64,000 bases of DNA from Micromonospora mirobrigensis (lineage in GTDB: Bacteria > Actinomycetota > Actinomycetes > Mycobacteriales > Micromonosporaceae): contig NZ_FMCX01000001.1 in the NCBI RefSeq assembly GCF_900091555.1, forward strand, positions 806,001 through 870,000, written 5' to 3'. The translations under genes and the position numbers were made by a program. The number at the start of each line of letters is the position of its first letter. The stretch's first letter is position 1. Shown here piece by piece: positions 44,735-52,346 of the stretch. The notes under the pieces were generated by a model, which saw only the letters and a program-made list of their open reading frames with translations, did no database searches and was not told the DNA's origin.

Positions 44735-44893
44735 CTAGGCGACGAGACTGGTGAAGAAGTCGCCGAAGCCCTGAGCGATGTCCATGATGCCGCCCCCGAG
44801 GGACTTGAACACATCCGCCGCCGAGTTGGGCCGATAGGCGACGAAGAAGATCAAGAAAGCGATTCCGGCCCAGGTGAGGACCTTCTTGACCAT
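44735..44893 (-). CDS. 52-residue membrane peptide
   Basis: ATG 44893 has AGAGGA nine bases upstream and reads MVKKVLTWAGIAFLIFFVAY, a short basic start followed by one transmembrane helix, then PNSAADVFKSLGGG and an amphipathic end (DIAQGFGDFFTSL) to a TAG at 44737-44735. It lies six bases upstream of the PH-domain gene on the same strand. The pattern, membrane helix plus a glycine-rich amphipathic segment, looks deliberate, and I recall similar small proteins next to PH-domain genes in other actinobacteria. It is shorter than most gene-calling cutoffs. Confidence 0.75.
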   Translation of the reverse strand: MVKKVLTWAGIAFLIFFVAYRPNSAADVFKSLGGGIMDIAQGFGDFFTSLVA

Positions 44894-45011
44894 GGCGGGC
44901 CATCCTCTCGCGCGGCGCCGGGTCCGTTTACCGCAGCGGCACCCAGAGTATCAGGATCGTGTCGTAGAGTGAATATCTGCGCACCGGTCCCCAACTCGCC
45001 CGGCCTGGCCG

Positions 45012-45704
45012 TCAGGCCTGACCGTGCAGGTACGGAGATGGTGCGCCGTACACGAGTTCGGGCGGAGTCCACTCGGCGAGGTCGTGCAGCACGACTTCTT
45101 CCGCGAGGAGGTGACCCGCACTCGCCGGCCAGGCTATCGCATGGAGCCACATTCCCCGAGCCTCGCCGGCGTACGCACTTCGATCTGTCGAAGAATTGAC
45201 CAACCACAGTGGAGTCGGATGGCCGGCGACCCGGATCTTGGCGTGTGCCACCCGCTCCGGATGACCCCGGCCGGGCTCGGCCAACGCCTCGGCCAACTCC
45301 GGTCCGGGATCCGGACCGGGCACCCCGGCGAAGCGGTTGCCCAGACCGACGCCCGGCTCCTCGGCGACGAGGACCAGATCGGCCGGACCGCCGCCGAGCG
45401 GGGCCGGGCCGGCGAGGGCCACGGCCGTGGCCCGCACCTCCGCGTTCTCGTCGCCGGCCCAGGCCACCCCGGTCATGGTCCAGCCCGGCGGCAGCGGCCA
45501 GGGACACCACAGCGGTGGCCGGGGACCGCCGTCCGACCCGCCGGCGAGCCGCTCCACCACGCTGGTCACGATCTCCGCGTTGATGTGCTCGGGGACGTGC
45601 AGCGGGGCCACCGGTCCGCACCGCGGGCAGCGCGAGCCGCTGTTCATCAGGTCGGGCGGCCGGACCGTCCCACCGCACCGGGGACAACTCGTCGTGACAC
45701 TCAC
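45012..45704 (-). CDS. zinc-ribbon protein of unknown function, DUF6758-like
   Basis: 230 residues. Two CxxC pairs at the N-terminus (CPRCGG, about residues 7-12, and CPRCGP, about 26-31) form a zinc ribbon. The rest is an alpha/beta domain with WCPWPLPPGWTMTGVAWAGD and ADLVLVAEEPGVGLGNRFAG. The order resembles actinobacterial DUF6758 proteins, sometimes misnamed phosphotransferases; the name is from memory. The start is uncertain: GTG 45704 begins directly before the ribbon. Confidence 0.75.
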   Translation of the reverse strand: MSVTTSCPRCGGTVRPPDLMNSGSRCPRCGPVAPLHVPEHINAEIVTSVVERLAGGSDGGPRPPLWCPWPLPPGWTMTGVAWAGDENAEVRATAVALAGPAPLGGGPADLVLVAEEPGVGLGNRFAGVPGPDPGPELAEALAEPGRGHPERVAHAKIRVAGHPTPLWLVNSSTDRSAYAGEARGMWLHAIAWPASAGHLLAEEVVLHDLAEWTPPELVYGAPSPYLHGQA

Positions 45705-45773
45705 CACTCCACCGTCACCCCGGGCCGCCGGCACGTCAAGCCGGGCGCGCCCGGGACACCCGGTCGGGCCGGG

Positions 45774-46397
45774 TCAGGCGGGCGGTGGGCCGGCGTACGC
45801 GCGGATCCAGGCGTGCATGGCGATGCCGCTGGCCACTCCGGCGTTGATCGACCGGGTGGAGCCGTACTGGGCGATCGAGAAGAGCTCGGCGCAGGCTGCC
45901 CGGGCCGGTTCGGACAGTCCCGGTCCCTCCTGGCCGAAGAGCAGCACGCACCGCCGGGGCAGGGTGCCGCTCTCCAGCGGCTTCGAGCCCGGGAGGTTGT
46001 CGATGCCGACCACCGGCAGCCGCTCCCCGGCCGCCCAGTCGACGAACTCCTCGATCGTCGGGTGGTGCCGCACGTGCTGGTAGCGGTCGGTCACCATCGC
46101 CCCGCGCCGGTTCCACCGCCGCCGGCCGACGACGTGCACCTCGGCGGCGAGGAAGGCGTTCGCGTTGCGCACCACCGTGCCGATGTTGAAGTCGTGCTGC
46201 CAGTTCTCGATCGCCACGTGGAAGTCGTGCCGGCGCAGGTCCAGGTCGGCCACCACGGCCTCGCGCCGCCAGTAGCGGTACCGGTCGACGACGTTGCGCC
46301 GGTCGCCGTCGGCGAGCAGCTCCGGGTCGTACCGCGGGTCGTCCGGCGGGTCGCCGGGCCACGGCCCCACACCCACGTCGAGCTGGTCGTCGGTCAC
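45774..46397 (-). CDS. TrmH/SpoU-family RNA 2'-O-methyltransferase
   Basis: 207 residues with the SPOUT knot motifs: NIGTVVRNANAF (motif 1), LFGQEGPGLSEPA (motif 2) and AQYGSTRSINAGVASGIAMH (motif 3), which bind SAM. There is no extended N-terminal RNA-binding domain of TrmH or RlmB type; the head of about 40 residues has a WPGDPPDDPRYDPELL stretch. Target RNA is unknown; tRNA G18 or C34 are possibilities for this length. The GTG follows TACGCT with nine bases between. Confidence 0.9.
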   Translation of the reverse strand: MTDDQLDVGVGPWPGDPPDDPRYDPELLADGDRRNVVDRYRYWRREAVVADLDLRRHDFHVAIENWQHDFNIGTVVRNANAFLAAEVHVVGRRRWNRRGAMVTDRYQHVRHHPTIEEFVDWAAGERLPVVGIDNLPGSKPLESGTLPRRCVLLFGQEGPGLSEPARAACAELFSIAQYGSTRSINAGVASGIAMHAWIRAYAGPPPA

Positions 46398-46406
46398 GGT
46401 TTCCAG

Positions 46407-46412
46407 AGCGTA
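46407..46412 (-). promoter_or_regulatory. -10 box for the TrmH-family gene
   Basis: TACGCT on the minus strand, nine bases before GTG 46397; slightly longer spacing than the other leaderless starts. Confidence 0.35.
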
Positions 46413-46443
46413 CGGCCCGGACGGCCGGTGCCGGCGCGGGGGC

Positions 46444-46935
46444 TCAGCGCAGGCCCAGCGCCACGCCGAGCCGGTCGAGGAAGCGCCGGTCGGCGGGGCT
46501 GGGCACCGCGCCTGCGGCCCGGCAGACCCGGGCGGCCACGGACTCCACCCACTGCCGGTAGGCCGCCGAGTCGGCCGGGTCGGCCCGGCGGGTGAGCACG
46601 CGTACGGTCGCCCGGCAGGCGGCGAGCAGGTCCACCACGTCGGTGAGCCGGGCGGTCGGCGGCTGGGCCCCGTCGTGGCGGGCGTAGATGGCGGCGACCA
46701 CGGCCCGGACCAGGTCGCTGTCGAAGGCCCGGCCGGCGGCGACGGCGTCCAGGCCGGCGAGGCCGGCGGTGACTCCCCGGTGGGGGCGGCCGGGGCCGGG
46801 CGCGGCGGCGGCCACCAGCACCCGTCCGGGCAGGCTGGTCAGCAACTCCCACTCGGCGGCGGAGTAGACGGCGGTGGTCAGCGGTGCGGCACGGCGACCG
46901 GCAGAGGGCGGCTCTCCGGCGAGGGAGTGGCTCAT
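46444..46935 (-). CDS. conserved alpha-helical protein of unknown function, 163 residues
   Basis: Soluble, Ala- and Arg-rich, mostly helical (VYSAAEWELLTSLPGRVLVA, DLVRAVVAAIYARHD, VVDLLAACRATVRVLTRRAD). ATG 46935 has GGAGG with five bases between. No recognised family. It lies between the TrmH-like and MaoC genes on the same strand, 46 bp from the former. Confidence 0.7.
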   Translation of the reverse strand: MSHSLAGEPPSAGRRAAPLTTAVYSAAEWELLTSLPGRVLVAAAAPGPGRPHRGVTAGLAGLDAVAAGRAFDSDLVRAVVAAIYARHDGAQPPTARLTDVVDLLAACRATVRVLTRRADPADSAAYRQWVESVAARVCRAAGAVPSPADRRFLDRLGVALGLR

Positions 46936-47035
46936 GGCAACCTCCGGCGTCAGCATATGCCCGCAGATCGCGAAAAGGGCCCCGTCCCCGCCGGAACGTG
47001 GCGGAACCGGGGCCCTCCCGACGTGGGGTACGGCG

Positions 47036-47551
47036 TCAGCGCGGCTCGGGGAAGCTGGGCCGCTCGGGGTCGACGCCCTCGGCGACGGCCGCGGCGGCGT
47101 ACTCCCGCTTGGGGACCATCACCTTGCGGCGGAAGACGCAGACCAGCGTGCCGTCCTGGTTGTAGCCGCGGGTCTCGACGGCCACCACGCCGCGGTCGGG
47201 CTTGGAGGCCGACTCGCGCTTGTCCAGCACGGTGGTCTCGCCGTAGATCGTGTCGCCGTGGAAGGTCGGCGCGACGTGCCGCAGGGACTCGATCTCCAGG
47301 TTCGCGATCGCCTTGCCGCTCACGTCCGGTACGGACATGCCCAGGAGCAGGGAGTAGATGTAGTTGCCCACCACGACGTTGCGCTTGAACTGGCTCGCCG
47401 ACTCGGCGTAGTGCGCGTCCATGTGCAGCGGGTGGTGGTTCATGGTGAGCAGGCAGAAGAGGTGGTCGTCGTACTCGGTGACCGTCTTGCCGGGCCAGTG
47501 CCGGTAGACCGCGCCGACCTCGAACTCCTCGTAGTAGCGGCCGAACTGCAT
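47036..47551 (-). CDS. MaoC-family acyl-CoA hydratase
   Basis: 171 residues with a hotdog fold. The MaoC signature is FCLLTMNHHPLHMDAHYAES with the catalytic Asp/His, then FKRNVVVGNYIYSLLLGMSV. Later segments (VAPTFHGDTIYGETTVLD, VAVETRGYNQDGTLVCVFRR) match the mesaconyl-CoA hydratase-like branch. This enzyme, the acyl-CoA dehydrogenase at 55070 and the CitE-like lyase at 58570 are the kinds of enzymes found in the ethylmalonyl-CoA pathway. AGGGGACAAGG precedes the ATG. Confidence 0.9.
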   Translation of the reverse strand: MQFGRYYEEFEVGAVYRHWPGKTVTEYDDHLFCLLTMNHHPLHMDAHYAESASQFKRNVVVGNYIYSLLLGMSVPDVSGKAIANLEIESLRHVAPTFHGDTIYGETTVLDKRESASKPDRGVVAVETRGYNQDGTLVCVFRRKVMVPKREYAAAAVAEGVDPERPSFPEPR

Positions 47552-47895
47552 CCTTGTCCCCTTCGACGGGCGGCGATGGAGTTCGGCACAGCATGCACTA
47601 CCGGTCGGCGGGTCGACGCCGGGGTCGGGGGCCGTGCGGAAAAGTCACACCGGGGAAAACCGGGGGAGACGCAATGAGCGGCGGGGCCCTCCCCGGCACC
47701 CGCCGCCCACGCTCTGATGTCGAAGATTCTGCCGTACGGGCGGACGGCACCGACAGAGACCGACATCACATTTATCTTTTTGTAACACTACCCTCCGTTG
47801 CTTGATCTTGTCGGCTGAGCGATCTCTGCAGGTCGGATCAGCCCTTGTCAAGCCCGAAGTTACCGATTCGTAGCCGGATCCCCGGCAGATCTCCT

Positions 47896-47909
47896 TGGAA
47901 ACGCTCCCA
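47896..47909. promoter_or_regulatory. CebR/CelR-like operator
   Basis: TGGAAACGCTCCCA matches 12 of 14 bases of TGGGAGCGCTCCCA, the operator for LacI-family cellulose-utilisation regulators of actinobacteria. No sugar gene is nearby. Confidence 0.4.
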
Positions 47910-47922
47910 TCACATCTGGTCA

Positions 47923-47945
47923 CGCAAGTGCGTCATGCACTTGCG
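47923..47945. promoter_or_regulatory. perfect 9-bp inverted repeat
   Basis: CGCAAGTGC (47923-47931) and GCACTTGCG (47937-47945) with a five-base spacer, about 155 bp upstream of trxA. It may be an operator or an RNA hairpin. Confidence 0.5.
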
Positions 47946-48099
47946 GACGGCAGGGAGCCAAGGCACCGAAGATCCTGAATGTCCGACGGTCCGGGCCGCA
48001 CCCGCCGGGCCGGCGTTTCGCCACTCCCGCACCGGGAATTCCCAGAGACCGGACCTGGTTCCACGGGACGTAGGTGATACGCGGTGATCGGAGATTGCA

Positions 48100-48462
48100 A
48101 TGGCTACCGTTGAGCTGACCACGGCCAACTTCGACGAGGTGACCGAGGGCGGGGGCATCGTCCTGGTCGACTTCTGGGCCGACTGGTGCGGCCCGTGCAA
48201 GCGGTTCGCCCCGGTCTACGAGCGTTCCTCGGAGAAGCACCCGGAGATCGTCTTCGGCAAGGTCGACACCGAGGCCCAGCAGGCGCTCGGCGCGAAGTTC
48301 GACATCCGCTCGATCCCCACGATCATGGCGATCCGGGACGGCGTGATCGTCTTCGCGCAGCCGGGCGCCCTGCCCGAGTCGGCCCTGGAGAACCTGATCG
48401 AGCAGGTCGAAGCGCTCGACATGGACGACGTACGCAAGAAGCTGGCCGACCACAGCCACTGA
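48100..48462 (+). CDS. trxA: thioredoxin
   Basis: 120 residues. Active site WADWCGPCKRF with Cys30 and Cys33, buried acidic DFWA and the cis-proline in RSIPTIMAI. No signal peptide, so cytosolic. It differs from the main thioredoxin by its Lys/Arg after the active site and a helical, His-rich end (DVRKKLADHSH). GGAG lies six bases before the ATG. A very strong terminator follows. Confidence 0.95.
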   Translation: MATVELTTANFDEVTEGGGIVLVDFWADWCGPCKRFAPVYERSSEKHPEIVFGKVDTEAQQALGAKFDIRSIPTIMAIRDGVIVFAQPGALPESALENLIEQVEALDMDDVRKKLADHSH

Positions 48463-48477
48463 TCGACCCGCAACACC

Positions 48478-48521
48478 CGGCGCCGGCCGGACCCCTGGCA
48501 GGGGTCCGGCCGGCGCCGTTT
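48478..48521 (+). terminator. strong terminator of trxA
   Basis: A 19-bp perfect stem, 48478-48496 with 48500-48518, around the three-base loop GGC, followed by TTT. It begins 15 bases past the stop. Confidence 0.85.
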
Positions 48522-48605
48522 CCGCGCGGCCGACCACCTCGGCGTCTGCCGACACGGGCAGCGACGAATGGACGAGGGCAGGACCCTTTCCGGCCGTTCT
48601 TCCCG

Positions 48606-48611
48606 TATCGT
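48606..48611 (+). promoter_or_regulatory. -10 box for the gene at 48621
   Basis: TATCGT, nine bases, then ATG; no ribosome site. The spacing is slightly long for a leaderless start. Confidence 0.35.
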
Positions 48612-48620
48612 CACGAGCCG

Positions 48621-49058
48621 ATGGAGACCTTGACCAGCGGCGGTCGCCGGGTGCGGCTGGGCGCCACCACGCTCTGCCTGGCCCTGCTGCTGGCCGGCAC
48701 CCTGTGGGGGTCCGACGACGACTTCCCGTTAGGCCCGTTCCGGATGTACGCGACCAGCAACCCACCGAACGAGCCCGCCCCCGACACCCGGGTGGAGGGC
48801 GTCGACCGGACCGGGCGGGTGATCGAGCTGGACCAGGCCGCCACCGGCATCCGGCGGGCCGAGATCGAGGGGCAGCAGAACCGCTACACGGCCGACCCGA
48901 CGCTGCTGCGCCAGGTCGCCGACGCGTACGCCGAGCGGCACCCGGACGCCCCGCCGCTGGCCGAGGTACGCATCGTGATCCGCTGGCACGGGATCCACGA
49001 CGGCCGCCCGACCGGTCGGCACACCGACCAGACGGTGGCCAGCTGGGAGGTCCGGTGA
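48621..49058 (+). CDS. membrane-anchored protein coupled to HTTM gene
   Basis: 145 residues. A basic head (SGGRRVRLG) and one hydrophobic segment (ATTLCLALLLAGTLWG, about 15-30) act as anchor or signal. The outside part begins DDDFPLGPFRMYATS, a motif seen near HTTM-type proteins, then GRVIELDQAATGIRRAEIEG. The stop overlaps the start of the HTTM gene (GTGA), so the two are made together. Function unknown; it may be an accessory subunit. Confidence 0.78.
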   Translation: METLTSGGRRVRLGATTLCLALLLAGTLWGSDDDFPLGPFRMYATSNPPNEPAPDTRVEGVDRTGRVIELDQAATGIRRAEIEGQQNRYTADPTLLRQVADAYAERHPDAPPLAEVRIVIRWHGIHDGRPTGRHTDQTVASWEVR

Positions 49059-49978
49059 GCCGCATCGGCCGCTGGCTGACCGAGCCGGTCCCACTCGGCC
49101 GGGTCGCCGCCTTCCGTACCCTGATCCACCTCTTCGTCGTCGCCGACCTGCTGGTCTTCACCCCCTGGGTACGCAGCCGCGCCGACGTGCCCGGCGACCT
49201 CTACCGGCCGCTGCTCGTCGGCCGCCTGCTGCACCTGCCCACCCCGACCACCGCCGGGGTCACCGCCGTCTTCTGGGCGCTGCTGACGCTCAGCCTGCTC
49301 GCCGCCACCGGCCGCGCCCCCCGACTGCTCGGCTGGACGGTCTTCGCGCTCTACTTCGAGTGGATGCTCATCGCGATGAGCTACGGCAAGGTCGACCACG
49401 ACCGGGTCGGCCTGCTGGTGGCGCTGGCCGCGCTGGCGACCGTCGGCCGGGCCCGGCACGGCGACCCGACCCGCAGCGAGGCCGGCGGCTGGGCCCTGCG
49501 GGTCACCCAGATCGCCGTCATCTGCACGTACTTCCTCGCGGCCTGGGCGAAGCTGCGCTTCGGCGGGATCGACTGGGTCACCGGCTCGGTGCTCGCCCGG
49601 GCGATCATCCGGCGCGGCACCGACCTCGCCGACCTGATCGCCCAGGTGCCCTACCTGCTGATCGTCGCCCAGTTCGGGATCGTGGCGTTCGAGCTGCTCA
49701 GCCCGGTGGTCTTCCTGCTGCCCGAACGCTGGCGGCTGGCCATGGTCGGCTTCTTCTACTCGTTCCACGCCGTCACCATGGCGACCATCACCATCTCGTT
49801 CGCCCCGCACCTGGCGGCGATGACCAGCTTCCTGCCGCTGGAGCGGGTCCGCCCGCTGACCTGGCTGCGGCGACCGGCCGGCGCCGAGCCTCCCGACGGG
49901 CGTGAGCCCGAGCCTCCCGTCGGCGACGACCCGGGGCGGCTCGTCGGGCCGGTGCCCGCCGCCGACCCGGCCGGCTGA
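49055..49978 (+). CDS. HTTM-domain membrane protein (vitamin K-dependent gamma-carboxylase-like)
   Basis: 307 residues with about seven or eight transmembrane segments. HTTM marks: RVAAFRTLIHLFVVADLL at the start, then YFEWMLIAMSYGKVDHD, FLAAWAKLRFGGIDWVTGS and FFYSFHAVTMATITISF. The family is related to the membrane domain of gamma-glutamyl carboxylase; bacterial function is unknown. The C-terminus is a Pro/Gly/acidic tail. Its GTG overlaps the upstream gene's TGA. It converges on the DCC gene four bases away. Confidence 0.88.
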   Translation: MSRIGRWLTEPVPLGRVAAFRTLIHLFVVADLLVFTPWVRSRADVPGDLYRPLLVGRLLHLPTPTTAGVTAVFWALLTLSLLAATGRAPRLLGWTVFALYFEWMLIAMSYGKVDHDRVGLLVALAALATVGRARHGDPTRSEAGGWALRVTQIAVICTYFLAAWAKLRFGGIDWVTGSVLARAIIRRGTDLADLIAQVPYLLIVAQFGIVAFELLSPVVFLLPERWRLAMVGFFYSFHAVTMATITISFAPHLAAMTSFLPLERVRPLTWLRRPAGAEPPDGREPEPPVGDDPGRLVGPVPAADPAG

Positions 49979-49982
49979 CGGC

Positions 49983-50399
49983 TCAGGAGTCGGCGGGCCG
50001 GCCGGTCGGGCCGTACAACCGCTCCCTGGCCTCCTGCGGCAGCGAGCAGGCCGCGGTCCCGCCGGGCAGGCGGTGCCGGTTGCGGGCCACCCAGCGGTAC
50101 GCGGGCCAGGCCGCCGCCCGGACCGGCGGGAACCGCAGCCCCAGGCCGGCGGCCCGCCACACCGGGGCGCTGTCGTCGAGCAGCCGGGCGATGGCGTCCG
50201 GACCGGCGGCGCGGGAGCCGTCCGCGCCGACCCACTGCACCGCCTCCTCGCACTCCGCCTCGGTCAGGCCGAGCGCGTCGAGGTCGGCGAACTGCCAGGG
50301 CAGCACCCGGGCACCGGTGGGGATGCGGCGCTCGATGAACTCGGCGCAGCGGCTGCAGAAGGCGCAGTCGCCGTCGTAGACGAAGGTCGACGTCTCCAT
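49983..50399 (-). CDS. DCC-family thiol-disulfide oxidoreductase (DUF393)
   Basis: 138 residues. The YDGDCAFCSRCAEFIERR motif near the N-terminus gives the redox CxxC pair of the family. The second half is VWRAAGLGLRFPPVRAAAWP then a Cys in GGTAACSLPQ. DCC proteins are often fused to or adjacent to HTTM proteins, as here. It is convergent with the HTTM gene, so it has its own promoter. Confidence 0.9.
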   Translation of the reverse strand: METSTFVYDGDCAFCSRCAEFIERRIPTGARVLPWQFADLDALGLTEAECEEAVQWVGADGSRAAGPDAIARLLDDSAPVWRAAGLGLRFPPVRAAAWPAYRWVARNRHRLPGGTAACSLPQEARERLYGPTGRPADS

Positions 50400-50466
50400 G
50401 CCCCCAATCCTCCACCCACCGCCCGCGCCGCGGGGGCAGGTGTCCGGCGCGTCACTTGCGCGGCGC

Positions 50467-50482
50467 TCGTACACGTGTTCGA
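50467..50482 (+). promoter_or_regulatory. LexA (SOS) box upstream of the radical SAM gene
   Basis: TCGTACACGTGTTCGA fits the actinobacterial consensus TCGAAC-N4-GTTCGA with one mismatch (fourth base). It lies ten bases before the ATG, where LexA would block transcription start. Confidence 0.6.
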
Positions 50483-50491
50483 ATAGTGGCC

Positions 50492-51541
50492 ATGCGCTGG
50501 GAGAACCTCTCCGCTCCCCCGGACGAGGGGCATCCCGACGGGTCAGCGCCAGCGACGCCACCCCTGCCGCTGGCGCTGCCCGGCGCCGTCGCGCGCACCT
50601 TCGACACCCCCGGCTTCGCCGGGATGACCTTCTACGAGGTACGCGCCAAGTCGATCATCAACCGGGTGCCGGGCGAGTCGCACGTCCCGTTCCAGTGGAC
50701 GATCAACCCGTACCGTGGATGCAGTCATGCCTGCTCCTACTGCTACGCGAGAAATACTCACACCTATCTCGACCTGGATGCCGGGGACGACTTCGACCGG
50801 AAGGTGATCGTCAAGGTCAACGCCGGTGAGCTGGTCCGCCGCGAGCTGGCCGCTCCGCGCTGGCGGGGCGCGCACGTCGCGATGGGCACCAACGTGGACT
50901 GCTACCAGCGCGCCGAGGGGCGCTACCGGCTCATGCCGCCGATCATCGAGGCGCTGCGCGACTTCGCCAACCCGTTCTCGATCCTCACCAAGGGCACCCT
51001 GATCCTGCGGGACCTGCCGTTGCTGCGCCACGCCGCCGAGGTGACCCGGGTCGGGCTCTCCTTCTCGGTGGGCTTCGTCGACGAGGCGCTCTGGCGGTCC
51101 GTCGAGCCGGGCACCCCCAGCCCTCGACGCCGGCTCGACGCCGTCCGCACCCTGGTCGACGCGGGCTTCGAGGTGGGGGTGCTGATGGCCCCGATCCTGC
51201 CCGGGCTCAGCGACCACGACGAGTCGATCGATGCAACCGTCTCGGCGGTCGCGGCGGCCGGCGCGGCCAGCGTGACGCCCCTGGCGTTGCACCTGCGCCC
51301 CGGCGCCCGCGAGTGGTACGCGCAGTGGCTGGCCCGGGAGTTTCCCCACCTGGTCCCCCGCTACCGCGAGCTCTACCGCGCCGGGGCGTACGCGCCGCAG
51401 GCGTACCAGCGGGAGCTGACCGCGCGGGTGCGGATCGCGGCCCGCCGGCACGGCCTGCACCGGGGCGAGGTCGGCGACAACCGCCGCCTCCCCGAGCCGG
51501 CGCCCACGCCCGCACCGGCGGAGCAGCTCACCCTGCTGTGA
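50492..51541 (+). CDS. Rv2578c-type radical SAM protein
   Basis: 349 residues. The radical SAM cluster motif CSHACSYCYARNTH (CxxxCxxC) begins near residue 81. Further marks: INPYRGC before it, GTNVDCYQRAEGRYRL, SILTKGTLILRDLPLL and LMAPILPGLSDHDESIDATV. The Rv2578c group resembles spore photoproduct lyase (SplB) and has no proven activity. A probable SOS box just before the start suits a DNA-damage role. ATG 50492 is chosen; an upstream in-frame start at 50456 would put the SOS box inside the gene. Confidence 0.9.
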   Translation: MRWENLSAPPDEGHPDGSAPATPPLPLALPGAVARTFDTPGFAGMTFYEVRAKSIINRVPGESHVPFQWTINPYRGCSHACSYCYARNTHTYLDLDAGDDFDRKVIVKVNAGELVRRELAAPRWRGAHVAMGTNVDCYQRAEGRYRLMPPIIEALRDFANPFSILTKGTLILRDLPLLRHAAEVTRVGLSFSVGFVDEALWRSVEPGTPSPRRRLDAVRTLVDAGFEVGVLMAPILPGLSDHDESIDATVSAVAAAGAASVTPLALHLRPGAREWYAQWLAREFPHLVPRYRELYRAGAYAPQAYQRELTARVRIAARRHGLHRGEVGDNRRLPEPAPTPAPAEQLTLL

Positions 51542-51555
51542 CGGGGTGATCCGTC

Positions 51556-51561
51556 TACTGT
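51556..51561 (+). promoter_or_regulatory. -10 box for the gene at 51569
   Basis: TACTGT, seven bases, then ATG; no ribosome site. Confidence 0.5.
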
Positions 51562-51568
51562 GGCCGCC

Positions 51569-52306
51569 ATGGCGGAGAGCATGGTCGCGGCGCGGTGGCG
51601 GCAGCGGGTCCGGATGGTGGTCGCCCTCCTGCTCGGCGTGGCCGCCGCCCTGCTGGCCCGCTGGGCGGACGGCCGGGCTGGCCTGAGCGGCCTGGCCGAT
51701 CTGCTGCGTGCGAGCTGCACGCTGGTGCTGGCCGGCCTGCTGTTCTGGATCCAGCGCCGGCCCGCGCACGGCGAACTGCGGCTCGACGAGCCGGCGCGGA
51801 CCTACTACGTGCCGCCGCGCGCCGGCGTCAGCTCCGTGCCGCTGTGGACGGGATTCTCGGCGTACGCGGCCGTCGACATCGCGCTCGACACCGGGCACGA
51901 ACGGTGGAGGTTGGGACTGGCGGCCTTCTCCGGGCTCGTCGCCGTGGGGACGGTGCTGCTCGGTTGGCGCCGGGCACCCGGCGTGGAACTGACCCCGGAC
52001 GGCGTCACCCACCGGCACCTGGAACGGGAGGTCTTCGTGCCGTGGGCGGCGCTGGACCCGGTCGGGCGGGTCGGGTCGGGTCGCGGGTTCGGTGCGATCT
52101 CGCTGCCGGTCCAGCGGCCGGAACTGCTCCGGGGCAGCGGCTGGGGGCGGAACCGGGAGCAGGTCGCCACCACCGAGCTGGACCTGGCGCCGACGCGGCT
52201 GGCGGCGGTGCTGCGCCACTACGTGACGCATCCCGAGGATCGGGCGGCCATCGGCACGCGGGAGGAGCTGGCCCGGCTGCGGCAGCTCCTCGGCGACCCG
52301 GCCTGA
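51569..52306 (+). CDS. membrane protein with PH-like soluble domain
   Basis: 245 residues. Four hydrophobic segments lie at about 15-30, 45-62, 85-100 and 112-128. Then comes a soluble domain with GVELTPDGVTHRHLEREVFV followed by PWAALDPVGRV, a pattern (short strand, basic residues, then Pro-Trp-x-x-Ile/Leu) seen in bacterial PH-like proteins. The end is charged (REELARLRQLL). No function is known. It is one of three such proteins in 3.4 kb (also 53473 and 54217). Confidence 0.75.
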   Translation: MAESMVAARWRQRVRMVVALLLGVAAALLARWADGRAGLSGLADLLRASCTLVLAGLLFWIQRRPAHGELRLDEPARTYYVPPRAGVSSVPLWTGFSAYAAVDIALDTGHERWRLGLAAFSGLVAVGTVLLGWRRAPGVELTPDGVTHRHLEREVFVPWAALDPVGRVGSGRGFGAISLPVQRPELLRGSGWGRNREQVATTELDLAPTRLAAVLRHYVTHPEDRAAIGTREELARLRQLLGDPA

Positions 52307-52334
52307 CGCACGGGCGGGGCCCGGACGGCGGGGT

Positions 52335-52340
52335 TACGCT
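52335..52340 (+). promoter_or_regulatory. -10 box for the CoA-binding gene
   Basis: TACGCT, six bases, then ATG; leaderless arrangement. Confidence 0.5.
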
Positions 52341-52346
52341 CGGCCG

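Larger units (their letters stand above)
47552..48099. other. 548-bp region without a supported gene
   Basis: Between divergent MaoC and trxA. It contains an unusually AT-rich patch (47761-47800, with TTTATCTTTTTG), a 14-bp LacI/CebR-like box (47896-47909), and a 23-bp perfect palindrome (47923-47945). No coding frame with acceptable start, ribosome site and codon use is seen. A 5' leader for trxA or a lost gene's control region are both possible. Confidence 0.5.

Noticed and set aside
47554-47805. Open frame in the trxA upstream region
   Set aside because: It lacks a ribosome site, runs through the AT-rich patch, and has no sensible composition.
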